A stretch of 64,000 nucleotides of DNA from Coenobita brevimanus (GCA_032717465.1 CM064632.1:22711385-22775384), one strand, 5' to 3'. Counted from the first letter of the stretch, positions 1 through 10,140 are shown. Program-made: numbers and translations. The notes: generated by a model from the sequence alone, not told the origin.

Positions 1-52
1 TATATAAAATCCCGTCACTAAAAATGCAATTACAGGTTTATGTTACTGTATC

Positions 53-60
<8 letters not shown>

Positions 61-91
<31 letters not shown>
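61..91 (+). repeat. poly-A run (31 bp)
   Basis: Uninterrupted A homopolymer. It could be the tail of an old retroposon, but nothing upstream within the window start is recognisable. Confidence 0.9.
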
Positions 92-93
<2 letters not shown>

Positions 94-221
94 CTGATTT
101 GTCTACCTGTGCAATGTTAGGCGATGACACCATTTATTCTTGTTACCGCCAGACAGCCTCATTCAGTTCTGAGAGACCATAAGTAGTGTAGGAGTAATTA
201 TTCTCTCAAGTTAGGAAAATC

Positions 222-290
222 TCTCCACCTCTCCAGTTGGAAAATCTTTCCACCTCTTCAACTGGAAAATCTCTCCACCTCTCCAGTCCG
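222..290 (+). repeat. short minisatellite, about 27-bp unit
   Basis: About 2.5 imperfect units containing CTCTCCACCTCTCCAGTTGG-like sequence. The unit resembles the one in the longer 58.1-58.4 kb minisatellite (CCTCCAGTTAGAAATGTAAT). Confidence 0.6.
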
Positions 291-597
291 ATGTCTCTCG
301 TAACCTTAACCAATTCAGTCCAATTATTTTTATTTAATCAATTAATTTACATATTAATTTAGTTATTTTATCTTTTTGCATTCATTACATTACTCTCTTC
401 TCGGTTTAGGGGAAATTTAGAAACAGGATGGGTTAGATAATCGTTATCATTAATTCCTTCATTCGTAAAGGTCCTAACTTAACATCATCTGGTGGTTGCT
501 CCAATTAAAAGAAAAAATACACAAACATGTATATATAATCAGACTGGTAATAAAATCGCCTGAGGGAAACAAACAAACTTTATTCTTTTTTACACTA

Positions 598-785
598 ATC
601 TGACCCAAAATTACTTTCTCTTCATTTTAACTGCTGAGTTGTAACAAAAGATTAACGTTAAAACAAGTGACTAAGTGCTGTCGAAAGGATGCAGAGGCGT
701 AGTATTGTCTTTTCTGCCACTGAACTACGTGAAAAAAGCTGTAAAATGACAAAGATAAGGGCCAAGAGAGTAAAACCAGTATGGG
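598..785 (+). repeat. dispersed repeat family D, copy 1
   Basis: Part of a degenerate ~190-bp family seen at least six times on the same strand (also 1330-1522, 8395-8605, 30135-30325, 60745-60925, 63710-63900). Shared landmarks are a 'tgacccaaaattt' start, an 'agtggcagaaaaagac' segment, 'ctgagttgtaac' and a closing 'aggccaagttagagtaaaa'. This copy best matches the one at 63.7-63.9 kb. No coding content or terminal repeats are visible. Confidence 0.55.
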
Positions 786-1329
786 TATTAATCACAGGTC
801 TGGGTTTGTCTACCTAGGCAATATTAGGCTACGGTTCAGTGCAGTCATCCCTTGTATACCCAACTTCACCGCCGTTAGTGACACGCGGTATATTACAGCT
901 TCGGGACCATTTCTCGAACAAAGCATAACCCCGTCAATCCCACAGCATTTTCCGGAGTTTATTTTCACCATTACTACGCGCTTTTATTCAGTCTAAGTTT
1001 ACTGTACACACATTGCACTGGGGATGGTCAATGCTATGGGCCTATCTAACCTCTCTAGTTTGAAAATTCTCTTCGAAGGTACACAACACAATTCATAAAC
1101 AGGGAGAATAAAGTACTGAATATGTCATCTGACTGAAGAGTATAAAATTATTTGCAGTAACTGCTTCAGTGACATGACGGTTTTTATTTATCATTCCTGT
1201 TACCTCCAGACAAGAGTATTCAGCTCTCAAGTGGCCTCGTTTAGTCAAAATGTAAATAAAGACTACAGTATACTCGTACCTAACCCCTCCTATCACTAAA
1301 ATCTTCGATCAGATAAATACACGCTATCC

Positions 1330-1522
1330 TCCCTTCATCTTAACTTGCCCCAAATGTTTGCCCTTTTGCAGCTTATTTCACACAGTTCCACAAAGAGACT
1401 ATACCATGACCCTACATCCTTCTCGCAGCAATTCTTTGAACTAGCATCACATTCTAGTTGTTAAAGCTCAGCAATGAAGAAGAGATGACAATTATAGGCC
1501 AAGTTAGAGTAAAACAAGTAGC
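1330..1522 (+). repeat. dispersed repeat family D, copy 2
   Basis: Shows the 'ttgcagcttatttcacac' landmark, 'actagcatcacattctagttg', 'aagaagagatgacaatt' and the closing 'ataggccaagttagagtaaa'. It is most like the copy at 8395-8605. Confidence 0.6.
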
Positions 1523-1535
1523 CTACAGTCAGACG

Positions 1536-1537
<2 letters not shown>

Positions 1538-1567
<30 letters not shown>
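1538..1567 (+). repeat. (GA)n microsatellite
   Basis: Pure GA dinucleotide run of about 30 bp. Confidence 0.9.
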
Positions 1568-1569
<2 letters not shown>

Positions 1570-2101
1570 CATCATCAACCTCAAGGGCTCCATGGACATT
1601 ATTTCAAACTACTTCACAGGATAAACTCGATCTCGCAAGTTTTATGTCACCATTTCCTCAGATTAACAAAAATGTCCAAACGCAGATTGCGTGAAATATT
1701 GGATGACCGTTGAGCACGATGGCTTCTGTTATTCCTCTTCCCCCCCAGACGATTTTTCTTAATGCAGGAAAAATTTCTCAAAGTGAATGAGTTAGATACA
1801 GACAGGATTGTAATAAGTGAATAAAATATAGACGCGAAGGATTAAGAAATAGACAAGGATCTCCCTAACTGAACAAAATCTTAAGCTGGAACCAAGAATG
1901 ACATAAGGTGTATTCTCGCTGATGGGGTCAATGGAGAATCACGATGCAAGAGAACGATCGGCAACAACGTCTTTAGGTACTTAAGGGGGAACACGTGCGA
2001 CAGAAGTGTATATATGTTATTCTTGCTACCGCCTAATGGCCATCAGTTAAGATTTTGGATTAATAAACGTAAGTCACGATTTGTTTACCTAGTTATAACT
2101 T

Positions 2102-2103
<2 letters not shown>

Positions 2104-2136
<33 letters not shown>
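2104..2136 (+). repeat. (TC)n microsatellite, left edge of LARD-1 copy A
   Basis: Pure TC run of about 33 bp directly adjoining the left LTR. A matching (TC)n tract lies at the right edge (5672-5700), so the two were probably one tract before insertion. Confidence 0.9.
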
Positions 2137-2139
<3 letters not shown>

Positions 2140-2671
2140 AAGACTCCAAAATATTAAAAATAATAGCTGGTCGCATAGACGTAAGCTGGAGGTTAAGTGA
2201 AAGTCATATGCCAGAGGCCAAAGGAAATGTGTTGGTAAAATTCTCTTGCAGGAATGCCAGACAGCAAGGAATGATCGGAAAGCTACCATACACACATACA
2301 CACACACAGGCTTCTACAACATTCGACAACAGTGCAGTCCACGTGAAGGAAGTTCTCATATACGGAAGGAAAGAGAAGTCAGAAGTCAGGAGGCTGGAGG
2401 AGAAAGACGTGTGAAGGAATTAGGAGAGACAGCGAGAAGGGAGTCGAGACTCGAGAGAGAAACAGGGTGGTGTTAAAAAGGGGTCAGGCTCACGAAGTTA
2501 ACTTAGTGTAAATTTTGAGATATCCCCTTAAAGAAAATAAAACTACAGTCATCCCCAGACTCATCGATATCTTCTCATGTCACCGACTACATGTGAACTG
2601 AGGTTATCTCCTACAAATCTACTCACGATTAACTACAGCCCGGTTACAACTACGATTTAATCAATTACAGA
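2136..2671 (-). repeat. LARD-1 copy A 3' LTR
   Basis: Direct repeat of 5129-5670, with a few dozen differences by eye. Read on the minus strand it ends in GGAGTCTTGACA, comparable to GGAGTCCTAACA at the ends of the copy B LTRs. The other boundary is approximate. Confidence 0.75.
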
Positions 2672-5128
2672 GCTGATATATACATTCAAGCTGCGCCTAA
2701 CGAGTTTATACCAGCAGACTACTTAATTACGGCAGATTAATCTATTACAAGTCTGATATATTATTTTGGTGGCCGCGAACGTACGAACCACGCCTACAAG
2801 CCTACGAGTCTAAGAGTCTACGAGTTTACGAATCTACGAGACATCTCTATGGTCTTCACCACACACCTAAAAGTAGCGGCAGTCTTCAGCAAACAACAAG
2901 TAAATCACAATAAGAAAGGACCGAGAATAAATTGAAAAAACAAAAAAAAAAGCAAACGAAGAGCGAGAGTTAACTCACAACCCACAACCACATCAACCCC
3001 CACCTGACCCCACCTTTCTCTCCACCTACATCACCACCACCACGCTGATGAAGGGGTAAACAGGTCAGATGACGGCAACTAATAACATGCAACAACTTTT
3101 AGAGCCCTCACTCACCACTCATCTTACTCATCGTTACTCACTCAAACATTACTCATCGTTACTCATTTACTCACCGCTACCATAGTGAGAAATCCAAGCA
3201 CTGTGCTAAGCGTTTGCTGAGAAGCTGAGAACACCACAACACGTTAATCAACCCGTCTCTGACACCAGCACTCACACCATTCCCACCATGGTAAAATTCA
3301 GTGAGTTAAATAGTTATTTCATTTATACAATACACAGTGACAGACACAGTGGTAGGAAAAACATTCCGCACAAACATACAAAACGTGCTTTAGAGTTACA
3401 ACTTACGTACATATACCTACTCCAAATATCTACATAACTCAATCACTAAGTACTTGCACCAACAATAATAATTATATACTGTATATATCCATTCATTTAC
3501 TATAGCATTCATTTATTCCCAACGAGTGTAACCATTTATACATACATAAAATACGTGTTGCACAAGAAGAACTAGGCAACAATCCATCTGCAAAGTGATA
3601 ACATATACTGTCACATTAACTCAGTGAGCGATTAAAAGAACTGTAATAAACAGTTATTAATTAAAGCTATCTAGTGGGACCAAACAAATTAAATTACAAG
3701 GAAAATCAGGAAGAGAGAGAAAGAAAAAAAATGGCCAACACAGGTGACGTTAGCAAGAATGAACATCCTCTTTCACACAATCGTGATGACAAAGATTTCC
3801 ACACAGTGCTGACACATACACTTCCCACCATAGATATAAATGAACAACCAGTGAGTGTATACAGTTAATGCTGTAAATATTGTATATATATTTTTAAATA
3901 ACAAAATATGGGGCTACATAATATCATTTTCAAAAATAACTATGTAACATAACTAAGCCTTAAAAAGAGTCCCAAGGATTAGCCAGGAATTATGCAACCT
4001 CGGACACCACTGATAAGCGAACACAAACGATGGAAAACAAACTTGAGAAAATCAGTACATACAAAGATAAAGATAGGATAACAAACAAACAAAAATAAGT
4101 GCAACTGATGCTACAAATGCCTCAATACAGCATAAACTCTTTCTGTATGTGAAGCAATGATCAAAGTTATTGTTCTCCAAGAGCCAGTTGTAATGCGCAT
4201 CATCGCTATGATTGACCGCAGTATGACTGGATTAGCTGCTTATATGGTTCATAATACAATTGACTGCTGCTATTGTGTTACTATTGTGTAATTATATGCA
4301 TGTGCACACAATTATGTCGCAACTTAGTGTAACTTACAATGTAGTTGTACAATATTACTACAGTTACTAAAAATACCTACGATATTCACTGCAGTTACTA
4401 CAACATTTCTGCAATTGCTACAATAATGTAACTACAAACGATAGCATTGCTGCAATTATGTTACTACAATTATGTAACTACAAATGCTAATACTGCTGCA
4501 ATTAGGTAACAAATACATTATTACTTCAATTTAAAATACAATTATGTAACAATTACAATACAGTACAATTATGAACAATACAATACAATTATGTAACAAT
4601 TATGTAATAATTACAATATTACTTTAAAACATAATTATGTAACAATTACATTATTACCTAAATTAAATAATACAATTATGTAACAATTACATTCTTACGA
4701 TGTAACTATAATGTTCCTACAATTCTGTATTACCAGAATCATTATACAAGTGTAATATTAGGCATTACTATAAGCAGAACACCATATGTAATGTAATGAC
4801 CTAGCAGTATTACCATTGCATAAATAAATGCGTATGTCTGTTATACATACACATTTGTGTTACAATATACTACACTGTGCTACAATATTTGTACTACAAT
4901 GTGTTATACAATATTCTATATTCAATTTTACTACAAAGTATTTACTCCATTGTACAGTACATACAATGTATTATACAATGTGTTATGTTTCTACAATATT
5001 ACTATGTTTGTACAAAGTTGTCATGAATATTATATCTCTCCATTATTATAATGAATACTATGTTTTAACAGATTAGAATTAACTGCTACATGCTGTCGCA
5101 GGTTCGCCAGCAGGGCGTGACCGAGCGA
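2672..5128 (-). other. LARD-1 copy A interior (non-coding)
   Basis: About 2.46 kb without any recognisable gag or pol. It contains a short array of 'tctacgag' repeats (about 2800-2845), many ACTCATCGTTACTCA-type repeats (3110-3190), and from about 4310 to 5010 a field of 'acaattatgtaac' motifs. The ORFs at 3674-3868 and 4828-5076 are low-complexity and not credible genes. Compared with copy B, this interior lacks the RTE insert. Confidence 0.65.
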
Positions 5129-5670
5129 TATCAGGACTCTAAACTATCAAAAATAATAGCTGGTAGCATAGACGTAAGCTAGAGTTTAAGTGAAAGTCAT
5201 ATGCCAGAGGCCAAAGGAAATGTGTTGGTAAAATTCTCTCGCAGGAATGCCAGACAGCAAGGAATGATCGGAAAGCTACCATACACACATACACACACAC
5301 AGGCTTCTACAACATTCGACAACAGTGTAGCCCACGTGACGGAAGTTCTCATATACGGAAGGAAGGAGGAGAAGTCAGGAGTCAGGAGGCTGGAGGAGAA
5401 AGAATGTGAAGGAATTAGGAGAGAGCGAGAAGGGGGTCTAGACTCGAGAGAGAAACACGGTGGTGTTAGAAAGGGGTCAGGCTCACGAAGTTAACTTAGT
5501 GTATTTTTTGAGATATCCCCTTGAAGAAAATAAAACTACAATCATCCCCAGACTCATTGTTATCTTCTCATGTCACCGACTACATGTGAACTGAGGTTAT
5601 CTCCTACAAATCTACTCACGATTAACTACAGCTCGGGTACAACTACGATTTAATCAATTACAGGGCTGAT
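5129..5670 (-). repeat. LARD-1 copy A 5' LTR
   Basis: Direct repeat of 2136-2671; both share 'gtcatatgccagaggccaaa' and 'catacacacatacacacac'. The right edge runs straight into (TC)n at 5672-5700. Confidence 0.75.
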
Positions 5671-5700
5671 CTCTCTCACTCTCTCTCTCTCTCTCTCTCT

Positions 5701-5815
5701 CAGCGTGCCCTGCTCACAAGGAAGCAGCAGCCTCCCAGGGCCACATATCTTATCCAAACTGCCAAGGCCGCCAATCCCATCATAAAGTAAGGCACTGCTA
5801 TTGTCACGTCGCTAA
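5701..5815. other. short unclassified spacer
   Basis: Between the (TC)n at the edge of LARD-1 copy A and the first Harbinger element. It ends in the TAA target trinucleotide (5813-5815). Nothing recognisable. Confidence 0.6.
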
Positions 5816-5969
5816 GGCTCGCTTCACAGGAGCGTTTTTTTCCCGCGCGGTAGTATGGCCGCGCGGGTGGGTATACAAGAGGCAAGTCTTCACACGAGCG
5901 GTTTTTTCCCGTGCGGTTCGTATGCAGCAGTGCACAGAATACCTCTCAGTTTGTCGGTGTTTGCTCGAG

Positions 5970-6269
5970 ATGGAGGACGTAAAGAAGAGAGTGATTTATG
6001 TGTACTTAATGAACAAGGTGTTAAAAAAGAAGAGACAACGTAAATGGTGGACCCACCCAATAAACAGCTCTAGGCTCCTTCAAGGAGCATTCTACACGAT
6101 ATATTCTGAGCTGAAAGCTGATGAAGAAAAGTTCTTCAATTATTTTCGCATGTCATCTCCTACATTTGAAGAACTTGTGAGCAAACTGAAAGATGGTATT
6201 ATAAGGCAAGACACAGTTATGAGATCATCCATTTCTCCTGAAGAAGCTGTTGCACTGACTGTGAGGTAA
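5970..6269 (+). pseudogene. Harbinger transposase exon 1 (N-terminal fragment)
   Basis: The frame opens with MEDVKKR and continues for 99 residues through RKWWTHPINSSR, an FFNYFRMSSPTFEELV segment and RQDTVMRSSISPEEA. This is the N-terminal signature of PIF/Harbinger (HARBI1-like) transposases: W-hP-N, then a helix with YFRMS, then I-RQDT--R--I-P-E. The ATG at 5970 was chosen over an in-frame ATG at 5922 because homology begins there and because upstream sequence belongs to the subterminal repeat. The frame ends at TAA inside AG/GTAAGTGT, a strong splice donor, so the stop is probably intronic and this is a true first exon. No DDE exon follows. Confidence 0.85.
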
Positions 6270-6315
6270 GTGTAAGTGTAAGGTAAATGAAGAAGTAATA
6301 TGTAGCATAGTAACT

Positions 6316-6480
6316 TTATTTGCTCTTTTCTTCATAACATTCAATGAGTGATTGACACACCTCTACCCAGGCCTGTATTTTCTTGTTTTTGTCTTTATAA
6401 TCTTCTGATGAAGTATCCCATAATGCAGGTCTCTTTTCCACTTCCACTATGAGAAGTTCAGTGTCAAGATGACCTGCCAT
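6316..6480 (-). pseudogene. MADF-domain accessory protein fragment of Harbinger
   Basis: A 54-residue frame on the minus strand starting at the ATG at 6480-6478. It contains ELLIVEVEKRPALWDTSSED followed by YKDKNKKIQAWVEV. The pattern L(I)--V---P-LWD-----Y+--++---W--V is the MADF (Myb/SANT-like) domain N-terminal half. Autonomous PIF/Harbinger elements usually encode such a DNA-binding Myb-like protein beside the transposase; in the well-studied examples it helps nuclear import and end recognition. Here the domain is cut off after about 50 residues at TAA (6318-6316), probably where the internal deletion joins. It converges on transposase exon 1. Confidence 0.75.
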
Positions 6481-6532
6481 GATGTTCTATAAAACATAAT
6501 TATATTCATTATGTACCTCTGTTACTACAGTG

Positions 6533-6535
<3 letters not shown>

Positions 6536-6572
<37 letters not shown>
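6536..6572 (+). repeat. (AAT)n microsatellite inside Harbinger copy 1
   Basis: About 12 uninterrupted ATA/AAT units. Absent from Harbinger copy 2. Confidence 0.9.
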
Positions 6573-6574
<2 letters not shown>

Positions 6575-6878
6575 CTATTCATATTAATACGTAAAAATGC
6601 ATACCTGATTGAAAAATGACAGCAGAAGAGCAGCACACCACCTCTCCCACAGATGAACCACGACTGCCGCTCGGGGAAAAACCGCCAGTCTGAAGGGCTC
6701 CATAGACTTCTAGAGTATTCCAAACCGCCTGCCGCCGCCCGGGTTGGCAGTGCGCGCGGCTGGTAAATCATTGCCGCGGGGGAATTTCAGCCGCGCGGGC
6801 AGCGTGTGAAGGGCCTCATTGAACTTCATTGATTTCTAAACCGCGCGGGATAAAACCGCTCGTGTGAAGCTAGCCTAA

Positions 6879-7711
6879 GGCTCGCTTCACACGAGCGGTT
6901 TTTTCCCGCGCGGTAGTATGGCCGCGCAGGTGGGTGTACAAGAGGCATGTCTTCACAGGAGCGGTTTTTTCCCGCGCGGTTCGTATGCAGCAGTGCACAG
7001 AATACCTCTCAGTTTGTCGGTGTTTGCTCGAGATGGAGGACGTAAAGAAGAGAGTGATTTATGTGTACTTAATGAACAAGCTGTTAAAAAAGAAGAGACA
7101 ACGTAAATGGTGGACCCACCCAATAAACAGCTCTAGGCTCCTTCAAGGAGCATTCTACACGATATATTCTGAGCTGAAAGCTGATGAAGAAAAGTTCTTC
7201 AATTATTTTCGCACGTCATCTCCTACATTTGAAGAACTTGTGAGCAAACTGAAAGATGGTATTATAAGGCAAGACACAGTTATGAGATCACCCATTTCTC
7301 CTGAAGAAGCTGTTGCACAGACTGTGAGGTAAGTGTAAGTGTAAGGTAAATGAAAAAGTAATATGTAGCACAGGAACTTTATTTGCCTTTATATAGGTAA
7401 ACGGGAAGTGGAACTAATTTGCAATGGTTATGCACGAGATTGAAAAATGACGGAAGAAGAGCTGCACACCACCTCTGCCAGAGATGAACCACGACTGCCG
7501 CTCGGGGAAAAACCGCCCGTCTGAAGGGCTTCATAGGAACTTCTAGAGTATTTCAAAACCGCCTGCCGCCGTGCGCGGGTTGGCAGTGCGCGCGGCTGGT
7601 AAACTCATTGCCGCAAGGGAATTAAGCCGCGCGGGCAGCATGTGAAGGGGCCTCATTGAACTTCATTGATTTCTAAACCGCGCGGGAAAAACCGCTCGTG
7701 TGAAGCTAGCC
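6879..7711 (+). mobile_element. PIF/Harbinger DNA transposon, internally deleted, copy 2
   Basis: Starts immediately after the TAA that ends copy 1 and is in the same orientation. Left TIR GGCTCGCTTCACACGAGCGG; right end (minus strand) GGCTAGCTTCACACGAGCGG; then TTA at 7712-7714. It is 833 bp against 1060 bp in copy 1. The MADF segment and the (AAT)n tract are missing, and sequence after about 7380 rejoins copy 1 near 6605. The two copies therefore carry different internal deletions of a common parent. Confidence 0.85.
7033..7332 (+). pseudogene. Harbinger transposase exon 1, second copy
   Basis: Same 99-residue N-terminal fragment as at 5970-6269, starting MEDVKKR. I count four residue differences (V to L, M to T, S to P, L to Q), which argues for recent common origin. 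It ends at the same AG/GTAAGTGT splice donor. No catalytic exon is present, so it is a non-functional remnant. Confidence 0.85.
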
Positions 7712-7714
7712 TTA

Positions 7715-7916
7715 TATCCACACACGCCAGGAGCTCCAGTGCCGCCACTTCCCCAATCACATCCACATCAATACCATACAATGTTCCATTGGCTGCTTCA
7801 TTTGTCTCTGTGTCTCTCCACGTAACTCTCCATACTCCTCTGAAACAACTTAAACCATTGATGTACCGATTTTATTCAATGCCAGAATTCACACCATACA
7901 ATCTGTAGCAAATGAG
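7715..7916. other. unclassified spacer
   Basis: About 200 bp between Harbinger copy 2 and the tRNA-derived SINE. Nothing recognisable. Confidence 0.5.
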
Positions 7917-8270
7917 GGCAGGCGGTGCGCTCAATCGGTAGAGAGGTGTGGCCTGTAGTCCTAACGGACCCAGGTTCGAATCCTCGGCTGGGGCAGGGAA
8001 CAGTTTAAGGATTTGAATTTCCCATTAAATCAGGCTTTACTGATCTACCAGAAGATCTGCCGACATGTCGTAAAAATACCCCCGCTAATACCAACTACAC
8101 CAGTCCTGTATGAGACAGCCCTAGCATGTATTCAATATGGACGGTGGAGGTGTTAGCGCCGAAGATAGTGACATGTAGAGGTGTATGGTATGTAGGAGGA
8201 CTGCTGGGCCTTGATAGCAGGCTGTGAAGCCTATGCCCAGAGTCGGACACATAAAAAAAATAAAATAAAA
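7917..8270 (+). mobile_element. tRNA-derived SINE ('SINE-T'), copy 1
   Basis: The head has a tRNA-like internal promoter: an A-box-like GTGCGCTCAATCGGTAG (about 7925-7941) and a clear B box GGTTCGAATCC (7973-7983). It is followed by a ~280-bp body and an A-rich tail (ATAAAAAAAATAAAATAAAA). A second copy at 63135-63463 shares head, body (CACCAGTCCTGTATGAGACA) and tail start. That excludes a simple single tRNA gene. The tRNA of origin cannot be settled by eye. Confidence 0.8.
7925..7983 (+). promoter_or_regulatory. RNA polymerase III A and B boxes of SINE-T copy 1
   Basis: A box about 7925-7941; B box GGTTCGAATCC at 7973-7983 is a match to the tRNA consensus GGTTCRANTCC. Spacing of about 35-45 bp is normal for a tRNA-type internal promoter. 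Confidence 0.75.
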
Positions 8271-9080
8271 GATTGCAGGGAAGAAATCAAGATGCGCAAC
8301 GTCTGGAGTACAGCATGGATGAAATACAGTAAGATGTCACTGAACTAAAATGAATGAAAGGAGGGGAGGACCAGAAATTATGAAATCATACTGAGTTTAA
8401 CTTCAAGCCAAGATTTTCGTCCAAAATTTGCAGCTTATTTCACATTACAATTCAGTGGCGAGAAAAAGACCGTACTAGTTGTTCTACATCCTATAAACAA
8501 CATCTTCATAACTAGCATCATGTTCTGATGTTAATTTAGTCATTACAACACTCAGTATTCAAGGAAGAGAGATGGCAATTTCAGGAAAGTTAGAGTAAGA
8601 AAGGAAATGAAACTTTTTTGTATTATTCCACCATGTGTGTTCTATTCTAGCATCTGAAAGTCTTGCCGTATGTGGTGTGTTGATATAGGACAAAGTGTGA
8701 AGGCAGCAAGAACAAACTCAAAAGAAAACCGTCGTACTGAGCGAGGGGAAGCTAAGAGAACTATCATCTTGACACTAACCTCTACAACTCCAAAAATGCT
8801 TACCGCACACGCCTGCAACGTCACTAATTTGTTATTGATGGGACAAGCTCAGATAATGGAGACATTGTAGCCAATAACGATGATTAATGTTAACAACATC
8901 TACACTTCATCAAGTTACAGCTAGCATTAATATCGGAAATTTGCCATCACACACCGTACACACGTAGGTCTGTATGTTTAATTGTAAAAAAAAAAAAAAA
9001 AAAGGTCATAATGCGTAAGAAATTCATCATCGGCAGCGGCAGAAGTAGCATCAATATCGTCATCACCAACACCGACCTAC
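8271..9080. other. non-coding interval
   Basis: No gene seen. Contains dispersed repeat family D copy 3 (8395-8605) and a poly-A run (8986-9003). The overlapping opposite-strand frames at 8642-8870 show no domain. Confidence 0.6.
8395..8605 (+). repeat. dispersed repeat family D, copy 3
   Basis: Shows 'gattttcgtccaaaatttg', 'cagcttatttcaca', 'cagtggcgagaaaaagacc', 'aactagcatcatgttc' and the closing 'aaagttagagtaag'. Confidence 0.6.
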
Positions 9081-9216
9081 CATCATCATCATCATCACCA
9101 TTACAACTAGGCTATCATCATCATCATCACTATCATCTATTCCATCACCATCACTATCATCATTATCATCATCATCACCAACCCCACCACCACCATCATC
9201 ATCATCATCAAGACTC
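9081..9216 (+). repeat. (ATC)n-rich microsatellite
   Basis: Imperfect CAT/ATC trinucleotide tract of about 135 bp; the histidine-rich open frame across it is an artefact. Confidence 0.9.
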
Positions 9217-9959
9217 TGTTCCCATCCAAAGGTGAGGTTAGGTAAGGACCAGAAAAATGGAAAAGGAAAAAAAATGATAAATGGTTAGAGAACCAATAGA
9301 AGAGACATGGATAATAAAACTGGTAGCACAGTCACTCACTAGCCTTTTCAACCCACGGAATCCCTGACTCCACCCGCTTACAGGTACACATTCCAAACGT
9401 AGATTAACATAATTACTTATCTACGTCAGTTCCATGGCAGTCAAGACGGAAATGACCAACATCAAATATACGAATAACTAAATATAAGACATGTATCAAA
9501 GATCCTGAATAAACATATTAACTAAATTTGACAGTTATAGATGCACACAAATTACCTTTATATACATACACACAGCACATATATATGATACATACATGTA
9601 AACACATGAACATCAAATAAATAAATAAATACATACTGGCAGGTAAATAGATTGATAGACAGATGGTTGGGCACAGAAAATTACAAACAGCCACTTCCCA
9701 TACTTACATACATATATACAGCACCATACATACACACACATAAGGCACATACACATACGGATACATGCACATACAGCACATACTTTACACACACACAACT
9801 GCAGCACATACATAAACACATGCCTTTGCTTACACACATACGGATACGTACGGTATATGTAAACACAGGCAATAACAAGCTTCACAGACTCAGGCACACA
9901 AAACTCACTGGGGCAATACACAAATACAAAAACAAACTCGGCTAAAAATCAGGCAGCGT
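9217..9959. other. non-coding, CA/TA-rich interval
   Basis: No gene seen. 9690-9850 is dominated by CACATA/TACACA repeats, which create the tyrosine/threonine/histidine and cysteine/valine-rich frames on both strands. Confidence 0.6.
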
Positions 9960-10140
9960 CAGCATCAGCCGAGGAAAGCCTCGATACCACAATAAACATC
10001 GCTTTATGCCGGAGAAAAAATACGGCGGTGTTTTTTCATGGCATAAAGAGCAATTAAACCGTAAATTTCCTTGCCGAAGTTTCCTTTCTCCTCTCCTCTC
10101 CAATCCTTGGTATCAGCCGCCTCAGTTAGGGGACGGCTTT
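9960..10140. repeat. nested imperfect inverted-repeat block
   Basis: Contains a short hairpin (CCGAGGAAAGCCTCG near 9969), a longer one pairing CGCTTTATGCC (about 9999) with GGCATAAAGAGC (about 10040), and an outer partial match of TCGATACCA (about 9984) with TGGTATCA (about 10108). It could be a MITE fragment or structured non-coding sequence. No second copy was noticed in the window. Confidence 0.4.

Larger units (their letters stand above)
1..2103. other. non-coding interval with simple and dispersed repeats
   Basis: No gene seen. The short open frames lack recognisable domains and have ordinary AT-rich composition. The interval holds a poly-A run (61-91), a short imperfect tandem repeat (222-290), a (GA)n run (1538-1567) and two copies of a dispersed repeat family described separately (about 598-785 and 1330-1522). 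Confidence 0.7.
2136..5670 (-). mobile_element. LARD-1 copy A: non-autonomous LTR retrotransposon, minus strand
   Basis: Two direct repeats of about 540 bp (2136-2671 and 5129-5670) bracket a 2.46-kb interior with no retroviral-type coding sequence. The interior is the reverse complement of that of the plus-strand element at 18502-23495; for example 3110-3190 matches 22200-22290 and 3460-3660 matches 21700-21840. The interior next to the 5' LTR (5080-5128) and the corresponding part of copy B share 'gctcggt-acgcc', a candidate primer site. The interior also carries many copies of TACAATTATGTAAC. Both outer edges abut (TC)n sequence, so the element appears to have inserted in a microsatellite. 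LTRs with a long non-coding interior are what large retrotransposon derivatives (LARDs) look like; the helper element is not identified. Confidence 0.75.
5816..6875 (+). mobile_element. PIF/Harbinger DNA transposon, internally deleted, copy 1
   Basis: Imperfect terminal inverted repeats of about 35 bp, starting GGCTCGCTTCACA at the left and, on the opposite strand, GGCTAGCTTCACACGAGCGG at the right, bracket 1060 bp. TAA lies on both sides (5813-5815 and 6876-6878), matching the TWA target preference of PIF/Harbinger. A second subterminal copy of the 'acgagcggttttttcccg' motif lies at about 5886-5920. Inside are transposase exon 1 on the plus strand and a MADF-type ORF on the minus strand, the two-gene arrangement typical of autonomous Harbinger elements. 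The DDE catalytic exon is missing, so this copy cannot act alone. Confidence 0.85.

Noticed and set aside
4828..5076. Overlapping Tyr/Leu-rich frames in LARD-1 copy A
   Set aside because: AT-rich motif field in a non-coding element, not conserved in copy B.
7917..7995. Stand-alone tRNA gene
   Set aside because: The same head is repeated with a shared ~280-bp body and A-rich tail at 63.1 kb, and the acceptor stem does not close; a SINE explains it better.
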